From Scolanthus callimorphus (taxonomy: Eukaryota > Cnidaria > Anthozoa > Actiniaria > Edwardsiidae): 64,000 nt of DNA. Made by a program: the position numbers and the translations under genes. The notes beneath the pieces were generated by a model that saw nothing but the letters and a program-made list of their open reading frames with translations, was not told the DNA's origin and did not search any database. The first letter of the stretch is position 1. Each line of letters opens with the position of its first letter. Location: the NCBI GenBank assembly GCA_033964015.1, contig CM066915.1, forward strand, positions 13,432,372-13,496,371, written 5' to 3'. Of this stretch, positions 11,400 to 25,000 are shown piece after piece.

Positions 11400-12172
11400 T
11401 TAGTAATCAGATTTGGCGGAGTTTATCGCCGCGATATATTGTTTACATTTATCTCTGTATATCTGGTGATGGATTTCCAGCCGCGAAGACACGTATTTGC
11501 GCTCAAGACGACGCTTCTCTCTTTTTAAACCTCTTAGATCGTCATTGTACCATGGGGAAGAACAGCGTAACCTAATAGAGCGGGTCTTTTCAGGTGCATG
11601 TTTATCAAGAAGTAGGCGCATCTGATTGAATTGCTCAGTGATCGCATCAGCGCCTGATTTAGGAAGACTAGAGAGAGATGACTCAGTGTCTTCACACCAT
11701 TGCCGCTTATCAATTCGTTTGAGGTCACGGAATTTAATCATTTTTTTAGTAGATGCTGGTCAAGGTAAATTCAATGAGCAAATCAAGGCGTAGTGGTCAG
11801 ATGGTAGATCTTTGATCGTCTCAAGGTGTCTAAGGAGATTACTCTCTTGGCGATCGATGACGAGGTCGAGAGTGTGACCTTTGCGATGTGTTGGACCAGT
11901 TACGTGTTGCCGTAGTCCCGCCGACTCGAGGAGATCGTTCATTTTAATGGTCTCCGCTTCTGATGCGACATCCATATGAAAGTTAAAGTCTCCCGTGATG
12001 AGCAGATACTCTGGAGCAACAGCAAGTACCTCAAGCAGCGAGGAAAATTCATCAAAAAACATTGAGGCTGTAAGTTTATTCTTCTTGGAAGGAGGGGGTC
12101 TGTAGATAGCAGCAATGCGAAAGACTGAAATTCAGTGACCTGAGTTGTGGCCCAAAATCCTATGTAGAGCAC
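11400..12172 (-). pseudogene. LINE 1 endonuclease C-terminal part and linker
   Basis: Codons give FRIAAIYRPPPSKKN, FFDEFSSLLEVLAVAPEYLLITGDFNFHMD, HTLDLVIDRQESN and SDHYALI, the back half of an exonuclease/endonuclease/phosphatase fold. After a stop at about 11760 come MIKFRDLKRIDKRQWCED and SPWYNDDLRGLKREKRRLERK, the linker usual in CR1/Jockey-like ORF2. The frame reaches KSDY and then meets the inserted TIR element. Confidence 0.8.
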
Positions 12173-12519
12173 GAGGTTCTTTTCTTAGAAAAATGCTAAA
12201 CAGAAGAAATATATATTTATCTCAAAGATCGTTTTGCTAAAGACCTAGTTCTGTCCAAAGAAAAGATGATGTGTCAGCGCACATTCGAAAGCTTGCGGCC
12301 TTATTTTAAAAGACCCGCGCGCCCAAAAGATAGACAGACCTGTTGCTGTTGATCGCATGTAGAAATGCACGGTTTCTTTAAGCCAACAATGGACTTCAGA
12401 TCGAGTACTATTAGACAGCAAGATCGGCAACCTTCTCTAGACCGAACCGATATTCCAGTTTTCAAACACATTAGCGATTTATCTGCTGCAATAATGGCTG
12501 AAGAGTTGACTAATTGAGC

Positions 12520-13576
12520 TGTAGGGGATCCAAGGGTGATGGTTTGGGTGTGGACGCACCCCCTTGATACAAAAATGGTATAAACGGCAAATTAATGCTG
12601 GCCTAAAGAGGTGTTTAGCAGCCCAAATAACAAATCAGGCTTTTCACACCAAAAACGCACCCCCTTTCCAAAAACCTGGATCCGCCTCTGTGTTGTGATA
12701 GCCGACTCGCGTTTTAATGCAATACGCCATCTACGTTTTAATGCAATTCGCCATCTACGTACCAACTATACTCTTTCTCTATGTAAAGCTTTCTTGTGTG
12801 GCATATCCATGAAAGCTCACAGATACGCACACGTCGACGAGTGAGCCAGGCAGCCTATACTCCCCTGAACAGACGCCAAATGAGCAACGCAAGAGGGGAG
12901 ACTTCATTGAGTCGGTGTTTTCCTAGATAAGACTTTGAAACCATATTAATTTGCAGACAACAAAAGATCGCAAAATTTCGGATATTTTCTGAACTGAAAA
13001 AAACTTTACTTCGAGTGATGAATTGTCGCCGCTAGCCGTTGTTCGCACATGATACCGTTGACCGTGTTCATGTTTACTTTACCAACAGTGGTAAACATTA
13101 AATAATGTTCTGATCTTGACAGTTTTTACGTGAATATCATCTACATCTATGATTATAAATTGCACCATTAATTTGACATTACGCAAGTATAATAAAATAA
13201 TTAAAATCTAACAAGAAAAATAAATAGGTAAATAAATTAAAATCTGGAAGGAAGATTGGCACTGAATTCGACATATGGGAGTGTAATGGTAGATGTCGGG
13301 AGATTGTTCCAATCAGAAATTATCCGGGCCAGAAACTGTATTTATTGGTGTCACATGAGGTTTGAATTTTTTTTATTTAGAGCGCGAATTTTGAGTGTTT
13401 ATGGGCTCGCGTATAGGATTCTCGACCGAGTGACGCATTTGCAGTCTATGTTACAAAAGAAACCCCAAATCGCGAGCACAAATAAATTGTCTATTGAATC
13501 AATTATAAATTGGTGCTTGGAGGTAGTGCGCAGAAGCGCACTTAATTTCCTCATTAAAGCGATTCGTAACCAATGT
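12520..13576 (-). mobile_element. Deletion derivative related to the left end of the 32.5-kb unit
   Basis: Read on the minus strand it starts with ACATTGGTTACGAATC and the same 80-bp end as 21745, then jumps to a module matching 22540-22690 (CGAGAATCCTATACGCGAGCC) and on to sequence matching 22700-23530 in inverted orientation (GGCATATCC...GAAAGCTC, the poly-A/T and GGCGGATCCAGG parts). A LINE C-terminal scrap (ISDWNNLP on the minus strand) is present at about 13255-13340. Confidence 0.6.
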
Positions 13577-13599
13577 CCCCTAACAAATATGTGAATATG

Positions 13600-14346
13600 A
13601 ATATATAAAAAGTTAAATGTGTCGTTAAATCGTGTTGTTCTTATTAATTATTTATTGTTTAATATTAGCTACATTATCTTTTTATATCTATATATTGTAT
13701 TTCTTTCCATTTTATTTTATTTTGTCCCCAAATTAGCATGGGTTCCTAACCCGAGCTAGGTGGTTGTTTTGTTGACACAGAAATAAAGTTTCTATCTACC
13801 TAATGTCAAACATCGAATGTGCCTCACCAAATTGCGCAAAGCAACCATGACCTTGAAATTGAAAAAAGGTAGATACCACAAACCATACAAACAAGTGCAT
13901 GAGAGGAAGTGCCACTTTTGTAGCGACATATTAGAGGACGACCGCCATGTCACTAGAATGTTGTAAGCTCAATGATTTAAGAATGGAGTTTTATGAAACC
14001 AACATTTTCCATAACACATTTTGATAACATTCAACCCACCGAAAAGAACATGCAAATTAAAGACGTAGCAAAATTTGTTGATAAATGCTTTCAAACAAGA
14101 AGCGAACATAGAACTACCATAGGCTCAGCGGTTTGGGCACTAATTTCACAAGACATTAACCTATATACATTCAAATTTTATTCTGATCTTAAGTGAAATA
14201 AAATATGTATGTATTAAAATCGCGCCCGGTTTTATAGTTTTCCTTTCCGCGTCAGAGCAGATTTCTAAAACCAGAAAAAAACTGCGGCATCACAAACTTC
14301 GTTTATTAAGCTTCAAAATTACATATAGTTTATTGAGGTTTATTTA
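13600..14346. other. Unassigned AT-rich flank
   Basis: No recognisable gene. A short ORF at 13993-14196 (+) has no domain. Confidence 0.5.
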
Positions 14347-14577
14347 CAGTGCTGCGCGTCTAACCGTGAACACCCCAATAAAGTTTCTTACAAGTTTCTG
14401 ACAAGCTTATAGCTCCTTGAGTTTTCCCGTCTGGCCAATAAGGAAAGGTTTTTCTTGTCCTACTTCCCTCTCTTGTAATCGGAAAAAGTCGAGAAAATGA
14501 AAAATCATCAGAAAATAGGGTTTGTTGAAACTTGAAAGAAACTTTGTTGGGTGTTCACGGTTACACACACAGCACTG
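14347..14577. mobile_element. 231-bp MITE with CAGTGCTG ends and TA duplication
   Basis: CAGTGCTGCGCGTCTAACCG... pairs with ...GGTTACACACACAGCACTG over about 50 bp, including GTGAACACCCCAATAAAG. TA on both sides. Tc1/mariner-like. Confidence 0.85.
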
Positions 14578-15815
14578 TAAATGCTTTGCCTAGAGAATTT
14601 TTGCGCAAAGGGCACCCGCGAAAGCTCAGGTAAATACATGTGTGTTTTTAAAAAAAATGAGAAAAATACTGAAAAAAATTCTCTAGGGTATACAAAATGT
14701 CTTCTGTAGAATGTTTTTCGTTAAGGTTGATACACACAGTGAGACGTTTCATTTGAGGTATTTGGTTACCATGTCAACGGGTTGCGTGACTTGTAAGAGC
14801 GTGACAAAGGCACAATATTCTTTCAGGTCTCTGCATTCGATGGGGGTCATAACAATGGTTTCCCAATGGGTCTTATTATGACCAGTGTCGGGCGTATATT
14901 ACCATTCCAACGAGGATGGGTGTCCAAGTTATCCACATTTTAAGAAAAGGAGAGGTATCATATTACATCATCACAAATAAAGCTATCCTAAAAAACATTT
15001 CCAGCCATCCTCGTTGGATCAATAATCTACACTGTATAACAAACACTATAATGCACTCTGGGGAACGATTTCACTTATCCCCATTGAATGCAGAGGCCAT
15101 TTTCTTAGAAATAAATTTAAGGTCAGAGGTCATACATTCGTTGCCATAGAGACCAACATTGGTGAAAATGATTGAGAATGACCAAAGGCATCAAACTGTA
15201 GATTGCTTGGATCCCTCAGAGGTATTGGTTTAGAGATGTACCACCCCCTCAGTTTTACGTCCGCCATTTGGATTGGGCTTCCGCCCAGGCCTTAAGTCTG
15301 AGAGGTTTACGGTTATTCACTGTCACAAGTAAACGTTCCAGTGTGATAGGGGGAAATTACATATACTCTTCCAAAAAGGGATGTGATGGTTGCCATGGTT
15401 GTTAATAACCGCAATAAAATCATGTATCTTCTGTAATGTTTCGTTCCCCCTCGCCTGTACCCCTCGGCGTACCCCCTTGCCTGGTTCCCCTCGCTTTGAT
15501 CATGATTGAACGTCTGAACGAACGACGTGCACAGAAGAAACCCGCGAATCGTTCTTAGAACAAGCCAGCACGCATCGGATAGTTATGAGGCGTTTTATCT
15601 GTTGGGGGAAAAAAAAACAGCTCAATATCAACTTATCCATTCAATGTTTCTTTTTTCTCTCGGCGGCCTTTTTCTCTCGACCGGTTTTTCAATAACAAAA
15701 CCCAGGTTGCAAAAAAGCCACTACATTCTCCGACATTTAGCAGAAATAGCTTCAACTTTTGCTCCCGTGGCAAATGGACGGCTCTAGCTGGAGTCACTAA
15801 ACGCTAACTCTTTTC
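14578..15815. other. Flank 3' of the Kelch gene
   Basis: Small inverted pairs only: CTAGAGAATTTTT (14588) with its complement at 14676-14690, and CCAACGAGGATGG (14908) with its complement at about 15010. The last 300 bp should include the Kelch 3'UTR. No gene seen. Confidence 0.5.
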
Positions 15816-16069
15816 CTAAATAAGTTTTTCTGATTTGCCGGGTGGTTGCTTTGTGCGTGTTTCTTGGATAAGTTCCCTGTTGACGACAGCTCTCAAGCAT
15901 CTGAATCCATGGCGGGCCTGCGGTAAGTGTGTGACGACTTGCCATTGGTCCGCTGATGGATCGTAGCTTTCTACTGAATCAACTACTACGTTGCCATAGG
16001 AACCACCAATCACGTATATCTTCCCATTAAACACGACTGCATCGGGACGGTCCCGCTTGGTGCTCATAT
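15816..16069 (-). CDS. Kelch-like gene, last exon
   Basis: The acceptor GTTTGACAG lies right of 16069 and the exon starts with two nucleotides that complete Asp from exon 4 (TYFS-D-MSTKRDRPDAV). It reads AVVFNGKIYVIGGSYGN, ESYDPSADQWQVV and RHGFRCLRAVV, then a polar 20-residue tail ending in TAG at 15818-15816. This is a typical final Kelch blade. A MITE (about 16108-16503) ends only some 40 bp upstream of the acceptor, so it occupies the branch-point side of intron 4. No AATAAA on the minus strand was obvious within 300 bp downstream. Confidence 0.88.
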
Positions 16070-19000
16070 CTGTCAAACGAATTTACAAAGTGTTACAAGT
16101 TTTTCGGTTTAAAGCAGGGAACAAACGGTGATGAGAGTTGATGGGAGCTAATGAGAATTCCAACTCTCATCCACACGAGAATCGATCAAACGATGATGAG
16201 AGTTGATGGGAGCTAATGAGAATTCCAACTCTCATCCACACGAGAAGCGATCAAACGATGATGAGAGTTGATAAGAGTCAGCGTGAGCACTAGCACCCAG
16301 TTCCTGTCCGCAGAGGAAAGCCTGCAGTTCAGGAACCATATGAACCTGCAGTTCTTTTGGCGGCAGGTGCTGACTGAAAAACAACTCTCATCCGCGCGAT
16401 CAAAGTGCATGCGAGCGGATGAGAGTCGATGAGAGTTCGCGATCAAACGGGAAAACTCTCATCACCTTTCAATAGCTCTCATCACCGTTTGATTGCGCCT
16501 TAACTCTTGATCATCCTTATTTTTGGCATACAAACTGGCGTACAATTTGTACTCCAAGGCTGACATCTGTGGACATGCGTCGACTCAGGCCAACCCGAAT
16601 GATCGAGCTGAGATTCGATGCGCGCGCGCACACTCGATCGCAGACTTTCACGATTACACAGTTAGAAATCAAAATATGATAGTTTTAGGTTTTGGATTGA
16701 TTGTGCTGCAGTAAATTGCAGTAAAGTGACGCGAGCTCTCGCAGTTGGCCTTTATATGGAAAAAATCTCGCTTTTCCGGGAACCTTCAGGTCAGCCTCGA
16801 GTTCCTGGTAAGCCAGCAAAGCAAGAACTTTACAGATATTGTGCATTAATGCTCCCATCCCATGACACAACACCTTTGTGTGGGATAATGGGGTAGGGGA
16901 TGGAGTACCCCCAAAATTGGTCACACAAATGTCTAAACAACTACTATCCAAGGGGTTACAATCCCCATGGCAACATCCTCTGGAGGGGTTACAATCCCCT
17001 GTGAGGTCTTATGTGATTTTGTGGGAGCTAGAGGCAAGGGGTTACAATCCCTCGACCTCGATCCTCTACCGGGGGTTACAATCCCCCATTTGAGAGGTCT
17101 TAGCCTATCTAGGGTCCCCCTTTATGTAACCATGGTAACGAAGCTATATGCTGGAGGGTTGGCCCTAGTTTAGTGCGTCTATGGGGCAAAGGGTGACCAA
17201 TATAGGAGCACTTTTTCCCTACCCATCATTTTATTGACACTCTGTGTGGCTACTATCGTTATTGGTCTCATACATTTTGTTTCAGCGCTAGAGCATGTAC
17301 ATAGTATATTGTTAATGTGTCCCATTGTCCTTATTTCCGTTTCTGAGAAATTCACAGATTGTAATGTGCAGGTTACATAAGTCCTTTCAATCAATTGGTA
17401 ACCGAACAGAAACAATGTCTACTACCTATGTATAACAAGACTGGGCATGTGCAATGCTAACGGTTATGTAAAAACTCTGCCTTTGTTATAGGCTAAGTGT
17501 ACAGGCGAAATGTGACCAAAAACATAAGAAGACATGTGCAAGGGAGGGAGGGAGGGAGGGAATTTACTTGAGAAGGAAATATAATGGCTACCAGAGCGAG
17601 TGAGATCAACTGAAAGGTCGAGGGCAGACTTGGCCGAAGGTAAACATGTTTGCAATGCACGTGAGACCTGAGATCTGATTGGCTGGGGCAAATGATACCC
17701 AGTGTGATGACATATGATCACATATCGCCTTACTTGACTCTGTTATGTGTCAGGGTTGTCACATTAACTTTAATTTATGTGAAGCATAAATTTGCTTTAA
17801 TGCTCCCAACCCATGACACAACACCTTTGTGTGGGAGACCATTTGAGAGGTCTTAGCCTATCTAGGGTCCCCCTCCATGTAACCATGGTAACGAAGCTAT
17901 ATGCTGGAGGGTTGGCCCTAGTTTAGTGCGTCTATGGGGCAAAGGGTGACCAATATGGGAGCACTTTTTCCCACAAATACACGAAGTGAATTCCCCATAG
18001 ACAACCCCAGTCCCACATCCCTCAAGTCTATCCGCTTACATAGGGCTGTAACCACAATACCCTAGTGGCCCCAACCCCTTGAGGGGTGCAGTCACAACCC
18101 CCTGGAAGGTTTTACATTTTGTGGTAATTTAGACTTGATGTTACCATAGCAACCTACAAGTAGGTAAAACAGCTTACAGTGGACCCTCACAACAGTGAGT
18201 TTGGACCTTGTACTGGTCATAACGAGCCAGAGGACCAGGCTTACTGAGGCTCTAAATGCCAACAAGGCAGCTAGAAGCAACGGTTTAGTTCTATAGCTAC
18301 CAAAGTTAACACACTCACTACTGGTCTTCAAGGCAGGGGAAAGGCAGTCTGTGGAATATCGACAAATGACTGCTGGGCCTCAAGTCTTGATGGTTACGTT
18401 TCATGCTCTTGACTGTGGTGGTAATTGTAGCTGTAATCATGGCTATCACCTTGTTGCGATCTGGAAAGCATGCAGGCTTGGGCGTGCCAGGGGTCTCTGG
18501 TTGGCCTGGTCAGCGGCTCACAAATTGTCAGGTTGAGTTGTGGTTGGCATACATGGCATGGACAAAAGAGAATTCATTAAAAACAGCATGACACTATTTC
18601 ACATGACATCATCGACTAATGTTGAACTCTCTGGTGCAGGTTGTTCAAAGGTGGATTAAATTTAAACCAGGTTCAGTTCTGAACAAAACAATCGAGTCAC
18701 CATGGTAATGAATCCCATATTATTGCCAAACCACTTTTGAGCAACTGGACCCTGAATAACATAGCCCTTGACTACATCAATGATCTGTTAAGTTTCTATA
18801 GATTTGCTAAATAGGCTGCTCATATCCTCAGCGCTATGACAGTGCCGTAGCTAGCATAGGGGCAGTTGCCCCCAGTGAAGTAAAAACTTTTTGTGTAGAC
18901 ATGTGGGGAAAAACCTGCTTGCCCCCCCAGCAAAACAAAGAATGACCAAGGCTTACCCCCAGTCAAACATTTCTAGCTACGGCCTTGTATGAGTAGTTTA

Positions 19001-22000
19001 CCTTCAATGGCTTCATATTGGCTTTTTTGTACAAATAACTCGGGAAAAACAAATGTCTCGGGGCTCCGAAAACTAACAGTAGTTTTAGCATTGGGTGGAC
19101 AATTAAACAATTATTTCACCTCTATTTGGGATGGCATTTTTCTTGTAAATGCTACGTATAATTTCATTGTAAATCTATTTTGTACTCACTATTAGCTTTT
19201 AGGTTATTGGAAAAAGAGGGTACCTCTTTCAGTACAACTAGTGCTTTGTGCAGACCTCTGTGAAATTTGTAATTGTATATGTAGCCCAGCCTAAACCTGA
19301 ATGCACTCTAGCTGCGTATCTAATCAAGCTGACATATTCAGGCAGACCAAGGCATGGGTCTTTTCTTCTTTATCAAAAATGTGAGGGGGTGGTAAAAATG
19401 TTGTTTATGATGTGTCTTGCTTCATGAAAATGTTTATGTTTGTTACTTTACATAAAATGATGACATCAGAACTGACCTTGCGTGTGTGACATGTAACCTT
19501 CTGGTGTCACGCAAGTATCCCTTCCATAATATTTGGCTTAAAAGTCCAGGTTGAAAATCCCAATGAAACTAAACACCTTTAATGTGTCCTCACAACTGCA
19601 TCTGGATAATTAGGACTTAATCTATTTTTACTGAGAGTAAAAGCAAGTATCCCTTCCATAATATTTGGCTTAAAAGTCCAGGTTGAAAATCCCAATGAAA
19701 CTAAACACCTTTTAATGTGTCCTCACAACTGCATCTGGATAATTAGGACTTAATCTATTTTTACTGAGAAATTAAAGAATTACTTACTCGACCCAGACCC
19801 CGCTGTGGATATCCTTGATGGAGGTGGCAGGTACTGTTTACTGTTTTCTGAAACGGTGATGGAGCGCTCGTGCTTGATCAACCACGGAATGTGAGGCCGT
19901 GACATAGGGCTAGCCACTCAGATCTCCGGCTGGTTTGTGGTGCCCCGCATAGCATCAAGTGCAGCTCTGGCAGCCTCCCCGGCGATCTCCCTCGCACTGC
20001 TGTCTCCCTTGCACAGCTGTTTTATTCCATCGATCTGACCGCTGGTGAAAGCCTGATCATGTTGGGGGCGTTCCCTGTGCGCACTCTTGCTTGGCTGGCT
20101 TGCACTATGATCAATTTCGACGTTTAAACCGGCCGTCCCTTGACATCGGTTTCCCGAAAGATGTCAGGCCCTCCAATGTGTTCCTACGGCGTGTGCTAGC
20201 GAGGTTATGCTGACGGCAGAGGTCTCGAGGCTCGGCGACAGAACGCGCGGCGATGACTTGCGGTTCGATGTTGTTTGCGTTCGAATTTCCCTGTCGAAGG
20301 TGGGCTTTTTGCGAGTTCTTCGCCTCTTACAAGCGGAAGTCGAGAAGGTCCGGTCGATCCGATGACCGTTGAAAAAGCGAGGTGATTCTAGGATTTAGCG
20401 TAGAATGTATGAAATTTACTTGAGAAGGAAATATAATGGCTACCAAAGCGAGTGAGATCAACTGAAAGGTCGAGGGCAGACTTGACCGAAGGTAAACATG
20501 TTTGTCGGCGCCTGAAAGCAATGCACGTGAGACCTGAGACCTGATTGGCTCGGGCAAATGATACCCAGTGTGATGACACGTGGAGGTCAATTGAGAACAG
20601 AGCTTCCCTTTGATCACATATCGCCTTACTTGACTCTGTTATGTGTCACGGTTGTCACATTAACTTTAATTTATGTGAAGCATAAATTTGCTGTAAAGAG
20701 TTTTAGAATTTTCTACATATTTACATTCTCTTACACGTTCAATAAAATTTGCGGGCACTTGCGAATCCGATAAAAGGCCACGTACGTCCCCCGCTGGATC
20801 AAGATGTAGCGCGCAATGTACCTGAAAAGTATGTCCACTTGTTGTTGTCCGGGTGATAAACCTCGCATGAGTTCAGTGCTGTCCGCTCAGTTGATCCACC
20901 CATCACAAAGATACGACCTCCTAGCTCTACCGCGCACGCGCCACTACGTGCGGCATTGAGAGAAGCTGCTGTCATCCAGTGATCGCGCTGCGGTTCATAT
21001 CGTTCGACGGAATTTAAAACGGTGTTTGTGCGTGACAGTCCTTGGGGAAGAGAAAGAAACGTAAGGTAAGACAATCTAATAACAATAAATCGTGAATCCG
21101 CACTATTCCATGATATGAGATTCAGTCCTCACTTATCCCCACTACACCATGGTGAGATGCCCCACTCATCCCCATTACATCATGATGAGATTCCTCACCC
21201 ATTCCCACTTCACCATGGTGAGATTCCCCACCATCCCCACACTACACCATGGTGAGATTCCTCGCCCATCCCCACTACACCATGATGAGATTCCTCACCC
21301 ATCCTCACTAACACGATGAGATTCCCCACTGTTGAGATTCCCCACTACACCATGATGAGATTCCCCAGTACACCATGACGAGATTCCCCACCCATCCCCA
21401 CTACACCATGATGATTCCCCACTCATCCCCACTACACCATGATGAGATCCCCCCCCCCATCTTCACTACACCATGATGAGATTCCTCACCCATCCCCACT
21501 ACACCATGATGAGATTCCTCACTCATCCCCACTACACCATGGTGAGATTCCTCACCCATCCCCACTACACCATGATGTGATTCCCCACCCATCCCCACTA
21601 CACCATGATGAGATTCCCCACCCATCCCCACTACACCATGATGAGATTCCTCACCCATCCCCACAACACCATGAGGTTCCTCACTCATCCCCACTACACC
21701 ATGTGATTCCCCACCCATCTCCACTACACCATGGTGAGATTCCCACATTAGTTACGAACCAAGTTAATGAGGAGACTAAGTGCGCGCTTGCGCATTACGT
21801 TCAAGCACCAATTTAATTGATTCAAGAGACAAATTAGTATTCAACTTTAGACGGGAGACTAAAACGGAGCATAGCAACACTACTGAGAGCATTTGTTTTT
21901 TTCCTTTAGATTTCCCTGCACCAGAAATAATGGCGCCTTTCAATCATTCAGACATTATGAAGAAAGATGACAATATCCCATGCAATGCACAGTTTAAAGA

Positions 22001-25000
22001 TCGACAATTCGTAGGATGAATAATTTTGCTCAAAGCGTTGCTATGCAAATCAGTGTTATCTGGAAAAACTTCAAAGCGCGGGCAAACTTCTTCCGCAATT
22101 TATGACTTACTCGGCATTTTCCCAACGAAATGAAACCTCACACAATTGTTATCAATGTTTCCTTGAGATAATGCGCTATAATGAATTTTAATCCGGTACG
22201 GTTTTAACATATTATTTCACAAGTTTTGATACCCACTTCATCTCAAAAGTTCCACATGAATTGGCTCATTGTCATGTTGTTGCTTCATAATATTGCTTGA
22301 TAAATTTGAAAACATTAATATGTTTGCCTCTTAAATTCATTTCACTTGCTGGAAATTTAATCAGAAAGTAACCTGGTTATTTGTGCTCGTGATTTGGGGT
22401 TCTTTTGTAATGTATAGACTGCAAATGCACTCTCGTTCAAGAATGCTACACAGTGACGCGTGCCCGGATTCAATTGAAAATCAAACGCAACACTCAAAAT
22501 TCGCGTTCTAAATAAATAAATTGAACTCTATGCGATAAAGTTATTTGTGCTTGCGATTTTCTTGCGGAATTCTTTTTTTGTAATATATAGACGAAGTCAC
22601 TCGGTAGAGAATCCTATACGCGAGCCTTGGTTCAATTGAACATAACAATTGAACCTAAACACTCAAAATTCGCGCTCAAATAAATAACTACAGATATGGA
22701 CAAATTATAAAGATCAGAACATTATTTCATTCGTTTGCCACAGTAATTGGCCTGGTAAACTAAACATTGACGCAGTCAACGGTATCATATGGGAACAGCT
22801 GCTAACAGCGACTATTCATCACTCGAAGAAACGTTTTCCTTTCAGTAAGTTTGCAGCCTACGAAAATATCCGAAATCCGGTCTTTCTGTAAATTAAAATA
22901 TGGTTTCAAAACTGTCGTATTTAGGAAAACACCGACGTTCCTCTTGAGAGACGGGACCCCCTTGGAATTGAGTTGGCTCACCAACTCAATAAAATCTCAA
23001 TAAAATCTCTTTTGCGTTGCTTGTTTGGCCTGTTCCGCTGTGACTGGGAGTAGGCTGGAAGCGGTGCTTTTCAAGAGTCCTTGGTTAGGGCTCAAAATTA
23101 AATAGAAACGTGCTCACTCATCGAAATGTGTGCGTATCTGAGCTTTCACGGATATGCCACACAAGAAAGCCTTAGAAAGAGAAAGAATATATATAGTTGG
23201 TAGATGGCGATATCTTTGGAATTTGCATTTAAAACACTGTTACCTAACGTGTGCCACTCAGCAATCAAAAGTTACCTGGCATCAGTTCATCCCTTTATAT
23301 TTGCTGTATTTGCTATACACTTTATCTGACACTGTTCAAAGCCGTAGGAGCTTTGAAAGCTCCTACGGCTGATGTGCAGCTCATCTACCGGGGCAGGCAA
23401 GCTCAGGACGAATCAACTATTACAACAGGGGCGGATGCAGGTTTTTGAAAAGGAGGGGGGATGCGTTTTTGGTCCGGGGAGCCGGATTTGCCATTTGGGT
23501 TGCTAAAACCTTCTCTTTAGGCCTGCATTTTGTGCATTTTGCCCTTTCTCCATTTTAAACCATTTTTGAAACAATAGGGTGCTCCCGGCGGGGGTGCTCG
23601 ACGGGAAAATAAAATTTCAACCCTATAAGATACCAATCTAGGTGTGGTCAACAAGAATTTTAACCCTAAAGATACTATTTTCACCATGGCTCTCAAATTC
23701 CAGCCACGATCGCGCAAGAAAACGGCTGAGAATACAGCGTACCAGCACTGGCGTCTCGCATTTTTGCCGCGAACACCCTAAAATATACCTTTTTGGGGGG
23801 GACAATTGGCCTGTATGGGGACTTCCAAGTATGCGGAAAGGGCGGACCCTCACGTTACGTGATTAGTTCCTAGTTTCTGTCATAACCTGCCCCTCACGTT
23901 ACGTGATTAGTACCTAGTTTCTGTCATGACCTGCTGAGTTGGTGTGCTTCATTCCCCCAGCCCCTTTAACACACATTCTGTAGTTGTTCTGTCATGGGAG
24001 GGATGCAAGCATTAATCCCGATGTAAAGGGCGTGGGGTTCGCAACTCGAAGTCTTTCTTTAGTCGTCCTCTGTCTAGGCAGATCAACTGTCTTTTAAGCA
24101 TATTGCCACAAGAAACCTTCTAGTGTTAGGTTTTATATTTGCTCTTCTATTTTGAGTTATCATAGAAGGACAGAGAACAAAAAGGAATCACCAGGTTTAG
24201 AAACGTCTGGAGCGTTGGAAAAAGGTTTTGCTACGTATTTCTTTAGACTGGGATGCGAAAACATGAAATTCTTAGTTTATTGGGTTCTTAGTTTATTGCC
24301 ATGCCGTGGACGGACGTAGGGGACGAGCCTATCATGCCTATTTTTAGGGGGCAGGAGGAGTACTGCCCTTGTCGCTGTACAGGGTATATAAATTCGCCAC
24401 TTTTTCTAGAAAAGGCTATAGATTTATGCGTATTTTCAAAGATTATTCGCCATGTGGCGAAATTTACGTTCTTTTACTAGGCCAGGATATAATTATGTAT
24501 GAATTTTCACAGATTCTCTAGAACAGGTTTCCCCTCTAGACTCAGCGGCACACATACCTATGCAAAATTCCCTTCGTGAAATTCACCTACACCCTCACAA
24601 AATTTTGATGCCAAATACAGAATCTGAATTGCCTTGCTTTAATCTCAGCCACTATACTTTCTATTCTGAGTTATTAATATTAGGTAGAGAGACGGGTATT
24701 TCTCGCACGAGTGCCACCATCAAAACAACTCAGCAAAAAACGTATTTAATCGCCATCGTTATTCTTTTTAGAAAAAAAAAGCGTCTCGGAGACAATCTTT
24801 CAAATGTCCTTTGACGACCTATAGGCTTATTTATTAATACTTTTTATATATAAAGTAACAGGCACCCTGTAAAAGTTAACATTCAAACAAGAGGCGCGTT
24901 GGCTCGAACATCCACGGTACTAACAGTCACGTTAGCTTAGGCTGAAGCACACACTGCTTTTATGCTTTAGAATTATCCAGCAAAATTATTTTCCAAATCA

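Larger units (their letters stand above)
9925..11400. mobile_element. TIR element carrying a 128-bp satellite, inserted in LINE 1
   Basis: Ends share GCGGAGCTCCTG (left 9925; right complement near 11365), followed on the right by a small hairpin (TTTAGCCA/TGGCTAAA) before TA. The LINE reading DYYKNKISES is restored by removing 9925-11400 with one TA, giving a TA target duplication (9923-9924, 11401-11402). The left end also has a GCGCGGGCC/GGCCCGCGC hairpin. No transposase ORF: a non-autonomous element. Confidence 0.75.
6985..12172 (-). mobile_element. Degenerate non-LTR retrotransposon (LINE 1) split by two insertions
   Basis: Minus-strand LINE. From its 5' side: AP-endonuclease C-terminal part (12172-11760; AIYRPPPS, LLITGDFNFHMD, DLVIDR, SDHYALI), linker (11741-11400), RT start (9858-9500), RT middle (9350-9140; LLERLRSRYGFG) and RT catalytic part (7359-6985; SWVRSYISDRHQSV, a broken GVPQGSVLGP, YADDTQLY). 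The TIR element 9925-11400 and the segment about 7370-9140 interrupt it. The 5' end and the extreme C-terminus are missing. Several frameshifts. Confidence 0.85.

Noticed and set aside
21401..21816. ORFs of 115 and 125 codons on opposite strands
   Set aside because: 33-bp minisatellite; the unit length is a multiple of three, so all frames stay open.
22802..22984. 60-codon ORF and similar small ORFs in the 22-23 kb repeat
   Set aside because: No conservation in the inverted copy at 12.5-13.5 kb.
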